From contig CM061914.1 of NCBI GenBank assembly GCA_031002005.1, forward strand, positions 190,544,685-190,608,684: 64,000 bases of DNA, in the 5' to 3' direction. The translations under genes were made by a program, and so were the position numbers. The notes below the pieces were generated by a model, which was given only the letters and a program-made list of their open reading frames with translations, had not been told where the DNA came from and ran no database searches. Source of the stretch: Vandiemenella viatica (lineage: Eukaryota > Arthropoda > Insecta > Orthoptera > Morabidae). This document shows, one piece after another, positions 55,409-64,000 of the stretch. Numbering within the stretch: the stretch's first letter is position 1; every line of letters begins with the position of its first letter.

Positions 55409-55424
55409 GTCAGCCGATCAGTGC

Positions 55425-55522
55425 AGATGTCTCTACACCTGAAGAAGACGGCGGAGCTAGCCGTCGAAATATTGTGTTTCCACAACACTACCCGGCGGTA
55501 TACCCGTGAAGACTACATTGCA
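55425..55522. repeat. Hairpin-core element (GACGGCGGAGCTAGCCGTC)
   Basis: Contains GACGGCGGAGCTAGCCGTCG (stem-loop), then CGGCGGTATACCCGTGAAGA. Same design as 61516-61592 and as the arms of the 11675-11910 palindrome. Confidence 0.6.
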
Positions 55523-55923
55523 TAACGAAGGTTGCTTCTATTGTTTTCTTATCACTTGGAAAGGCACGGTTGATCAGAACATGTGCGGTTATTGCGAGGT
55601 ATGTGCATAGTTTTATCGGAGAGAATTATTTAGCACTGATAACGTACTCGTCTAAGTTAATTGATTCTAATCTTGTACCATTAATTAAACGCTGACTAAC
55701 ATTAAGGTTTTATTTAACATAATAATAGCATTTTTCTTTAAAAGCAATCTGTGAGGTGGTAAAGCAGATGATTTCGGAAATTGCTTTAGCGATTTGGATA
55801 AAATTTCATATGTAATAACGTTTTGCTTTTTAAGTTGGTAACACTATTTTAGAAAAAAGAGAGGTTTCCTTGTATTTCGTGCCTCTGAAACGGTTCTAAC
55901 CTCATCATGTGGTACCAGCAAAG

Positions 55924-56336
55924 GTGCATACATTAATGACGTGAGGTGTTTTTCCGGAATTCGCCCCCCCCCCCTCCCTTCTGGTGAGATCTGGTAGTAC
56001 CCCTCTGCCCCTAAAATGACGTGAGGTTTTGACGGAGTTCCCCCCCCCCCTCCCCGTCTAATCGACCTCGTAATTTTTTAGACCCTTTTTTTAGGTCTCA
56101 TGCTCGCAAGGGCGATTTCACCCCCTAAGACCGGTATTTGGAGCAAACCGCCCCCCCCCCCTCTAAAGTCGACTTTCGCGTCATTTGTAGAATTTTTTTT
56201 TATCTCTCCATCCTACAAGATTTTCATAACCTCACTTGAGATTTCCGTTGCTCCCCCCCCCCCTCCCCCTTGGTGAGGTTTCCTGAGGTTTTGCCGCCCC
56301 CCACCCCCTATTTCACTTCAAATCATTATTGGATGC
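55924..56336. mobile_element. C-rich MITE, family 2, copy 2
   Basis: Same order as 30051-30436: CATTAATGACGTGAGG, TTTTTCCGGAATTC, C run, TCTAATCGACCTCGTA, TAGGTCTCATGCT, C run, GACTTTCGCGTCATTTGTAG, C run, and an ATCATTATTGGATG end. Confidence 0.75.
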
Positions 56337-57480
56337 CGCCTAAGCCTGCTGATGTTAGTTAAGATTCTCTTGGGTGAACTGTGCACCTCAAAATGCCTAG
56401 GAACCCTTCAAGAAAAACGTTTTACTTCAATCAAACTTTACTCAAAATATTGAACAGAAATCGAAAGATGCCGAGCGGAGATCGGTCACGCATCTACTTC
56501 CGCTGAAAACCATCAACCTCGCTGTACATCGGATATCATTGGCGGTATTTTTGCACGTGCCACCCAGTTGTATAATACCACTCTATGTCCCGATGTAAGC
56601 CGTGATGTTCCGTCATTAGTTAGGCATACACACACACATTTGTGCGTCATCAATTCCGTGGCGATCAGTATACATGATGAAATGTGTGTGTTAATTATCT
56701 AACGACTAGCCGCATCACGAACCAATAACAATCGTTACATATTTGAATGTGGCGAGCATGCACGATGGTAACCATACACACAGATATCTCGCTTAACAAT
56801 TTACACGCGGCAGATAAGAGTTGCTTATTGTCCAACAAGTTAAGTAAGATGAGGTGGGAATTAGTAGCTGTTTTCATTACGACATATCGACAACATACTG
56901 CATTTGGAAGGTGAAACCAAAAAGAGTTCGCGAACAGAAATTAAAAAAAAATAGGATTTAGTGCGTTGATAGAGGTTTAGGGAAGTATAATACAAAAGTT
57001 GATAGTGTCTTAGTAAAAAAGAATATCCATTCTTTGCGGGGTGCTTTTCGCAACAAATATAAATAAGAAAATTGAAAACTCAACAAGAAGGGGAATAGGC
57101 GAAGACGAAATTTACAAAACTAATTTACGCTATTACTACCACTTACTACTGTTTATGAGACATCATCACGAACCAATGGACAGTATCAGCAATATAGGAA
57201 CCCCAAATTATGATTGAGAAGATGGACGATATTGAGGAAATGCATAGGAAGATGTATCTGTGCATTTATGTAATACTGAAGAAATCGAAGAAAATACTTT
57301 TCAAACAGTACAAGTAACAGTATATGATCGCGTTTATAATCTTCCTGCGACTTTTTTTTTTATTATTTTTTTTTTTTTCTGTCCGTTTCTTTTTCTTCTT
57401 TACAGCTCTTATATAAGCAGCCACACAAAAACTTACTTTTTGTGTAGGAATTAAATACGTGTTTCAGTTCAATATTATCA
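56337..57480. other. Stretch without recognised features
   Basis: Includes a T-rich tract at 57351-57379. No transposon ends or coding signals recognised. Confidence 0.35.
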
Positions 57481-57840
57481 CCTCGCTTGTAACATAACCT
57501 CACTCCACTTGGCTCGCGATCTTTTGGAATTCCGCGAGCCAGGAAACCATGACGGATAAATCCGTAGACCACAGCCACAAACACAACAATCTGATCGCGG
57601 CGAGCCAGCTGAACGACAAATGTGTGAACATGTTGTTCTTGTGTATGGGCTGCCACAAGTACAGGCTCGTCGCGAGAATATCCGCGCGTGAATCTTCAGC
57701 GAACTTACTCGCGCACAAATTTGTGTGTGTGTGTGTGTTTGTGTGTGTGTCTGTGTGTGTGTGTGTGTGTATATGGGCGGCTATTAGCGACACGCCATGA
57801 GTACGCCATATTGAACGGACAGCGGAATATCATCGAGAGC
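57481..57840. other. GC-rich patch with (GT)n microsatellite at 57721-57771
   Basis: CpG-rich sequence with short inverted words (GGCTCGCGATC against CGCGAGCC near 57508-57540), followed by a (GT)n run interrupted by TTTGTG and CTGTG. Possibly a non-autonomous element, but ends not defined. Confidence 0.35.
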
Positions 57841-58018
57841 TACCCTTAAATTAATGGCGCGATCGTGTGAACCATGTTATTTTAACACTGCAAATAATGT
57901 ATCGGTGACGCAATACGCAAACTGCACGCACAGTGTGCAAAGAATTGATATGTGGCGTTGACTTTACAGGTTTTTATTTTATTTTAATTGTTTGTGTTAA
58001 CGAAACAGTTTATTTAAT

Positions 58019-58357
58019 TTGTTAGCCTGCAGTGGAGGCAATTCAATGTGTGAAATGCAAGCGGGAAGCGTAAACAGTTCTCTGTATAAACTTTATGTTC
58101 ATTGGCAGCTGCAAATATCACCAGGTGGCGGGGCTTTTTATTTCCGCGATACACGCATAACGTTCCTCCTGCCGCCAGACAAAACTGGTGCTATGAGCGA
58201 GTTAATTATTCATTTTTCAATCAGGATATTGTTATCTGCAGGTCACAGTGACATCAACATCGCGATGTTTGCGTTCACAGCTGGCGGTGATTTCATGACA
58301 TCGTTGAAGAGACTGAGGATACAAGGGGCATACATCACACTAGGCGGAAAAGCTTAG
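58019..58357 (+). other. 112-codon open frame in a GC-balanced patch, not recognised
   Basis: No family motif recognised. The DNA itself has E-box words (CAGCTG, CAGGTG) and ATTAATTATTCAT, so conserved non-coding (enhancer-like) sequence is as likely as coding. Confidence 0.2.
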
Positions 58358-58382
58358 CAGTAATTACAACTATTTGATTATA

Positions 58383-58700
58383 AACTAGCGGAGTTCCCGG
58401 GGTTGCCCGGTATAGTTAGCGTAGATTTACCCATACGCTATTTTTGTTTCCGCAATGAGAAACATTTGTACAAAGTTTCATAAAAATACGCCAACTTTTT
58501 TCGGAATTACAGCAAACCTAGATTCACCCTCCCCCTACCAAGAAACAGAAGGGATGAAGTTTATCACACACTATTTCCATTCGTCCGAAAAGATTCAAGT
58601 GTACCAAGCTTAATTAATTTGGTTACATTACTAAACAATGTTAGATTATGTTAAAAACTCACATTTGATTCAATTGCGAAGTGAATGGACATACTTTTTG
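58383..58700 (+). mobile_element. Diverged 'CTAGC' type retroposon
   Basis: ACTAGCGGAGTTCCCGGGGT then GCCCGG at the start, followed by GTACAAAGTTTCATAAAAAT. Matches the layout of the 53466 copy at low identity. Confidence 0.5.
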
Positions 58701-59531
58701 CTAGAAACGCCAGATACTTTAACTCCGTAGATTCAGCCTTTTATACAAATATCAAAAGTTAATACGGAATAATATTATCCTAAATAAATGATGTGAAGAG
58801 AAGACAGAAGGCCAGAGACATTGTAGTTGCAGGCCTACTACCAGAGATCGTGGTTAAAGAAAATCTCTGTTGTTTTTACGGCTATCTATGGCGTTTAAAA
58901 ATTAAATATCCTGAATTAAAAAAAAAGAATACTTCATGTTTTGTTTAGTATGCAGAATAGTTATTATTGTAAAGTTATGTTATCGCTTTAATTAAAGGCT
59001 ATGGTCAGAGACATTGTAGTTGTGTGTTTAGTGCGAAATATGCAACATCTAATCCTTCAATCTTTGGAATTTGTCACCAGGCATTCAGAATTTCATTTAA
59101 TGCTCTTGCGTTAATTAACGCTGAAACATAAGACATGGCAAAAAATTGAATTGAGATTGTAAGCATTAAAATGGTGAAAACCCTATCGAAATCTGCTAAG
59201 TATTTTCCGAATTTTTATAGGACAAATTTATCCGATTTTCGTTTTATAGACAAAGATGTTAGTAATCCTATAAAGAAAATTACTAATGATATTTCACTGA
59301 CAAATTTGTATTAGGAAAGGAATAATACTGGCCGTCAGTGATTCGTTGCCAAAGAATACATGTGAGACGTAGAGACACACGTAGGAATATTTGGGTTGTT
59401 GAAGTATTAAGTTATTAAAAAGATGGCTTGAAGAGATAATGTTGAATATGTAGAACATAGTTAATGAAGAATAGTAAATAGCTTCGAGGAAGAGTAAATT
59501 CTTATAATATATTATTATTTCCTGAGAAATA
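58701..59531. other. Stretch without recognised features
   Basis: AT-rich. No transposon ends or coding signals seen. Confidence 0.4.
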
Positions 59532-59533
59532 TA

Positions 59534-59690
59534 CACTGATCAACGAAAACATTAGTACCACCTCTTTATTAATGTGTTGATCATCTTTGGATAGCAATAC
59601 AGCAGCGATTCGGGGTGGCATGGATTCGAAAAGTCCTTGTTAGGTTTTCGGAATTGTCTGGCACCAGATGTCTACGCCGGTGGTTTGTGG
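59534..59690 (-). pseudogene. Tc1-like element end plus transposase C-terminus
   Basis: Starts CACTGATCAACGAAAACATT after a TA dinucleotide. The - strand reads QGLFESMPPRIAAVLLSK, the C-terminal motif of a Tc1-like transposase (GLVESMPRRIAAVLRAKG-like). Confidence 0.75.
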
Positions 59691-59894
59691 GCGCGGCAGC
59701 TGGTAACGAGCATCTCGGGAACGGCGAGGCTGGTCGGCTGTTCGCGTGCTACTGTAGTGAACATCTATGCAGAGTGGTTGAAGGACGGTGAAACCACGAC
59801 TGGGCGACAAGATGGTGGACTTCCACGCCTCATCACAGAACGTGGAGGTCGGAGGCTTGTCCGCTCTGTAAAGCAGGATAGGTGGCGATTATAG
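59637..59894 (+). pseudogene. Tc1-like transposase N-terminal HTH fragment
   Basis: + strand from about 59697: SISGTARLVGCSRATVVNIY, then EWLKDGETTTGRQDGGLPRL and ITERGGRRLVRSV. This is the paired-type helix-turn-helix and GRPR-like linker of a Tc1-family transposase. It faces opposite to the C-terminal fragment beside it. It stops at 59894 before any catalytic residue. Confidence 0.8.
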
Positions 59895-60117
59895 AAACAT
59901 TGTTGTAACTTAACAATGCGATCACCAAACCTTGAATCTGTAGCCAAAATACCAATTTTGCAAAACAATTTCGCTCAGAAGTGGCGAGTCACCTGACTTC
60001 TTACTAACGAGTACATAAACTGAGTACTTACCAGACATCAGAGTGATAAAAATACATAAATATTTTAATAACCTCTAGAAATGACGTTCTAACCGGATAT
60101 GGCTTCTCAAGATAACT

Positions 60118-60355
60118 TTTTTTTTAACTGCTTAACGTCTCTTAACAGCGAGGTCTTTAGAGACGGGAAAGGATGTGGGGCAAGGAATGGAAATGAATTC
60201 GGCCATGGCCTTTTGAAGAAACCATCCCGGCATTTGCCTGGAGTGATTTGGGAAACCATGTAAAACCCTAATCTGGATGCCCAGACGGGGATTCGAACCG
60301 GCGTCCTCCAGAATTCGAGGCCACAACGCTAACCGTTACACCACCAAGCTCGGTT
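60118..60355 (-). mobile_element. tRNA-derived SINE, full-length copy
   Basis: - strand SINE from the tRNA-like head (about 60350) to the T-rich tail at 60118. Flanks CAAGATAACT (60108-60117) and CAACGTAACT (60356-60365) match at 8 of 10, an aged target duplication. Confidence 0.85.
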
Positions 60356-60454
60356 CAACGTAACTAATGGCACTGAGTCGAACGAATTGTGATTTTTACA
60401 GTGCGAAGCCATCACCGCTTGGCTCTCAAAACCCCTCGTGGCAGCTTTGCCCCT

Positions 60455-60540
60455 CTCTCCCCTATATAAAGCACTCACTATAACCAGTAACTGTGCAGAT
60501 TAACGACTGAAGAACTCGCGGTCTAGTAACTACAGTGAGT
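60455..60540 (+). promoter_or_regulatory. TATA-type promoter-like sequence
   Basis: CTATATAAAGC at 60462-60472 in a C-rich context, followed within 30-60 bp by CAGTAACTGTGC and then a CAG/TGAGTAAC splice-donor-like site at 60534. It could be the promoter of a retroelement LTR or a host start site. No coding exon follows. Confidence 0.3.
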
Positions 60541-60757
60541 AACGCGGATTTAGGCGCCACTCAACCCCTGTCATGGTAGTCCAGCATGGTTACATTGTGC
60601 CGGAGCGGGTAGCCGTGAGCCCCTGCATATTGATGCACTACGCTAGCTGCCGAGTGGCGGGCGCGCTAAATGTTTCAGCAGTTGGCAGCCCTGCAACAAG
60701 TGGCTCGCTCTGCGCAGACGGGCTGAAGAGACGGCGACACACAACTGAGGATTGCAA

Positions 60758-62277
60758 TCCCGCAGTGTTTTCAATCCCGCGGGATCCGTGCGGGTTTGGC
60801 GCAAACAGTTTTTTAACGCTTTTATTTAAAACATAGTTGCCTAAAACGTTAATAAATTAAATAATAATTAAATTAATAAATCAATTTTAATGTTAAATTA
60901 TAAAAATTAATAGTTAATAATATTTTAATTGGCAAAATGATATTAAAAGTTTTTAGCATGTTTTAAGTACATTTCGAGGTTTCACATTTTTATTTCTTAA
61001 TCTAAACCAATTTTTAAATAAATAATAAAAAATGGAAAATATTCAGTATTAGGTCAAATTATGTGCCTTACAATACATCACATGAATTTAAAAGCATGGT
61101 TTGTTTAGTGGCCAAGTTACCAGAAGTTTTTTTTTTTTAATTCTAAGTAAACGTTCCATAACACCGAGAGAAAGCATTCCATTTCACAAAGTGAAGTTAA
61201 TATTCTCTGTAAAGTGTAGACTTGGCTCACAACAAGATCTCATAACTTTTTGTTAAAAAATTGTTTTTGTGGGATTCATTATTATATCTCCTGATTCCTT
61301 AATTGATCTTACAGTTGATTCAATGTTATTAAAGGACTCACCAACACTTAAACTGTCAAGTATTTAAATTTTACATATGTGGAGTAAAGACGTTTTAAGA
61401 GTGGAAATTATTACTTTTTAGTAAGAAAAGAGACTTCCTCGGCGAATGATTGCAGTGAAGTTTTCATAGGTTGTATCTCCGGATTTCATTGTAAAAACAC
61501 GAGATTTAACACGTGAGGGAGACGGCGGAGGCAGCCGTCGAAGTATGGTGTTCCTACAACACAATTCGTCGATACACCCTTGAAAACTTCATTATAACTT
61601 TTTTTTGCCTTTAGTCGAAATAATAACAAGGAGAAGAGGGATTAATCTATAGCCTGAGCGGCACATGTAAACAGGTGGCTTTCGTCAAAGAAACGCATTG
61701 AGGCAGCGGCCAAAACAGCAATAAGTCAATGGATATACAATTGCCTTTTGATAGCAGCTAAATAAATAGGTATGCGATTAAAATTGCGATAACATAAGTT
61801 TCCTATCAACGAATGATCAAATTTTCAGCCTCAAAAAAGGAAATTGTCACAATAACTTTATCTGCAAATACAGAAAATTGGAATAATGAAACCGTGAATA
61901 AAAAGCTGTAACTTTGTAGTTCAGATAACGTTTGCAACACATAAAAAATAATTATATAGTTACAAAATCGTACTAAATACGGAACATAAATCAAATTACA
62001 GAAATGTGTACTCAAAAATGAATACATAAAAATGTATCTATTTACTTACCAATGACGAAGATTGACAAAAATAAACATTTGTTCACACGCGTCAAATGCC
62101 TACTGGAAGGGTACAGGCAAACAGTACAAAACATCCGATAGAGACCGAGTGGGACAGCGAGTCACGCAGACTGACACGAGGTTTTATCCTCATTTTGTGG
62201 ATTGCGGATCCGCTTAATTTTGTGCGGAATCAGCCAGACTGTGTAATGATGCGGGATTGCGGGATCACGCTTTACTG
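60758..62277. mobile_element. Candidate hAT-like element (CAATCCCGC termini)
   Basis: The left end has CAGTGTTTTCAATCCCGCGG and the right end, read inward, CAGTAAAGCGTGATCCCGCA, sharing CAGT and CCCGC words typical of some hAT termini. GGATTGCAATC occurs at both borders (60749-60759 and 62277-62287). The terminal match is poor, so limits are tentative; no transposase recognised inside. Confidence 0.35.
61516..61592. repeat. Hairpin-core element fragment
   Basis: GACGGCGGAGGCAGCCGTCG stem-loop, then TTCGTCGATACACCCTTGAA. Same design as 55425-55522. Confidence 0.55.
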
Positions 62278-62369
62278 GATTGCAATCTGTACAGACAACG
62301 GACCGAGCAGCTGTGCATATCAGTACCACTCGTTTACCTAAAAACCCTGCGTTAAAAACATCCAACGGA

Positions 62370-62781
62370 GCATGGAATCAGTAGACACACTGGTGATACA
62401 AAACTTTATGACCAGCTGTTTAATAGCGTTTTTGTCGGTGTTTGGAACGGAATAGTGAAGCGGTTTGTCGTGGGAAGAATTCGACAAGTCCTTAGTAGGT
62501 CTGCAGTGGTATCTGGCACCAGATGTCTACGCAAGGATCACGCAATTCCCTTAAATTACTTGCCGGTGGTTTCTGAGCGTGGAATTAGCACGCGATAGCG
62601 TTCCAGACATTGTTGAAACGAGGCGAATTTGGCGATCAAGACATCAACGTGAGTTCACTAACATTGTGATACGGACAGTTAACGTGCTGTAATATGCCAT
62701 CGCTGTAGTTGAAGACATGAAACATGAAGGGCAGTAGTTGATCTCAGCTGCCATGGTGTCTTCGATCAGTATCTTCCCCAG
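62370..62781 (-). pseudogene. Tc1-like transposase pseudogene, part left of LTR
   Basis: The - strand, in broken frames, contains IEDTMAAEINY, then CPSCFMSSTTAMAYY and, near 62500, a K-D-L-S-N-S segment. This is the decayed catalytic half of a Tc1-like transposase resembling the 59.55-kb fragment (shared + strand word CTGGCACCAGATGTCTACGC). Confidence 0.7.
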
Positions 62782-63465
62782 TGTAACAGCCCTCAAACCT
62801 AAAATTAAATGGAATTGTATTTTATGAAGCATTTGTAGTAGGCTTGAGTTTGGTTGAATATGATCTGGTAGGTTTGTTTTGCAATTTCCTGTATATCAAT
62901 GTAAACAGACTTTGTTTTTTGAAAAGCAATTATTTAGAGGCCATTTTAATATGTTTAAGAACAGTACTATACAAGAGAATTGCTTAAATGTTTGTAATTC
63001 CAAGTATTAAGGCAAGTTACGATGTCTAAAAGACAATTTACTACAGTCTAAAATGATTTATGTGAATAATTTTGTGTTTAAGTATCTTTAATTTCCATTT
63101 CTGACCATTTTTTAATGATGGTAAATGATTATGTATTATTTCTGATTGTTTTTAATATGTTTCAAGTATTGTTAATGTTCGAGAATTATCTGTCGAAATC
63201 CTTTGAAGTGTTCTAGAAATGTCGATACAGTTTATATAAAGCGGTCATCCGAGATAGAGTAGTAGTTTTCACCGACTCAATATACTACGGCCAGGAACTG
63301 TATTGTCTGTGGAAGAAGTGTTGTATACGATCTCTGGATTATATGAATGTATGTAAACAGTATCGTTGACGTCGTGTTTTATGAAAATAAATGCAAGTTC
63401 AAGCTCAACTGTATCGTGGACTGATTATTTATCACATTAATTAAACCACGAACAATCTAATAACA
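62782..63465 (+). mobile_element. Candidate solo LTR, 684 bp, inserted in Tc1-like pseudogene
   Basis: Begins TGTAACAGCCCTCAAACC and ends CTAATAACA, the TG...CA ends of an LTR. TTTATATAAAGCGG (63231-63244) can serve as TATA box, and AAAATAAATGC near 63386 as poly(A) signal. The Tc1-like sequence resumes at once on the other side (GGTCTCGTGAAAGCCCAGGT), so the limits are set by the interrupted host repeat. No clear 4-6 bp TSD; no internal retroelement domain nearby. Confidence 0.65.
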
Positions 63466-63545
63466 GGTCTCGTGAAAGCCCAGGTGAATGTCCTCCCCGC
63501 CATATTCCTGCCACCATAAGGTTGCGTCTGTGACCTGGTGTATGT
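63466..63545 (-). pseudogene. Tc1-like transposase pseudogene, part right of LTR
   Basis: GGTGAATGTCCTCCCCGCCA and TTGCGTCTGTGACCTGGTGT continue the Tc1-like element in the order expected after 62781. Confidence 0.6.
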
Positions 63546-63549
63546 CTAA

Positions 63550-63710
63550 AGGTACGTTCCCATGGTGAGTCCCCCGGCGCGTGTTAGGGTACGCCTCTTA
63601 TCTTTACCGCATATGCTAGCAGGTACGGCGCGCCTTGACCCACCGCCAGACGGTAAAAGATGAAAGGCGCATACTGCCACACCACGCGCAGTGGGAATGG
63701 CCTTCAAGCA
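63550..63710. repeat. Inverted-repeat (MITE-like) sequence
   Basis: CGCCTCTTATCTTTACCG (63590-63607) pairs with CGGTAAAAGATGAAAGGCG (63652-63670). Outer words GTTCCCATGGTGA and GTGGGAATGGCC also pair loosely. Confidence 0.5.
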
Positions 63711-64000
63711 GCTTGAAGTGTTCCCTATATTAGGAAAGTGACTGCTCGACCTCACTGTGGCCGTTTGCTAACTGTCATTAATTTCCGTATAGTATTAAAG
63801 ATAAAAAAAAAAAATCAGGTGGGAGCCAGAGATTGCTTTCGGAGTTTTCCCTATGATAGGAAAGCTACATCCGGATCTCAAAGTATTATTATTGAACAAT
63901 TAACCAAGCAAAATGACACATTACATCATAGGATGGGATCTATTGAAAACAAGGTTCACAATCTGACTTTACGATTTACTTATATATTTGAATTGTTTAC

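Noticed and set aside
57549..57800. 83-codon frame ending in a Val/Cys repeat, and its His/Thr antisense frame
   Set aside because: They run into the (GT)n microsatellite; no homology recognised.
1..64000. CRISPR arrays, operons, ribosome binding sites
   Set aside because: The sequence is animal nuclear DNA. The tandem repeats seen (38.4-39.0, 43.5, 53.8 and 55.1 kb) are contiguous duplications without spacers.

Overview
The window looks like a piece of a large, repeat-rich insect genome. It has one intron-split animal gene with GT-AG splicing, AT-rich introns, and many insect-type DNA transposons, LINE fragments and tRNA-derived SINEs. The SINE body and the palindromic hairpin elements resemble repeats I associate with Polyneoptera (orthopteroid insects). 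That placement rests on memory; the species cannot be read from the window. A 1000-N assembly gap lies at 42271-43270.

Region 1-13410 holds the 3' part of a PAT1/PATL1 homologue (Drosophila Patr-1, an mRNA decapping and P-body scaffold) on the + strand. Six phase-0 coding exons were assembled (298-560, 2839-3006, 4052-4183, 6831-6989, 10245-10460, 13147-13410), ending at a TAG stop. The first visible exon carries a one-base frameshift in a G run. The introns carry a 1.1-kb foldback element, a 236-bp near-perfect palindrome, a second inverted repeat, two G-rich Harbinger-like MITEs, a hAT-like MITE and LINE ends. From 13411 to about 18.95 kb lies a repeat-poor AT-rich stretch that is a plausible very long 3'UTR.

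Region 21.1-27.4 kb is a multi-level transposon nest. An RTE-like LINE on the - strand is split by a second LINE ('LINE-A'). LINE-A is itself split by a near-complete PIF/Harbinger element (21676-25329, TTA target duplications) and a decayed hAT element (25341-26202). The Harbinger element carries a MADF/Myb-like gene and a DDE nuclease gene on opposite strands with interleaved exons; both are broken.

Region 27.4-64 kb contains no recognisable host protein-coding gene. It holds further LINE-A, RTE-like and Jockey/CR1-like fragments, SINEs (three with recognisable target-site duplications), hAT elements (37894-39315 with a perfect 8-bp duplication; 40833-41174), a TA-flanked mariner-like element with about 95-bp terminal repeats (47670-48332), Tc1-like remnants, a candidate solo LTR (62782-63465) and several local tandem duplications. 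A few GC/CpG-rich single-copy-looking islands (37.2-37.7, 43.8-44.3, 48.8-49.2, 50.75-51.1, 54.2-54.6 and 58.0-58.4 kb) are candidates for promoters or conserved regulatory DNA. Two of them contain textbook-like YY1 and RFX motifs. All assignments were read by eye, without database searches.
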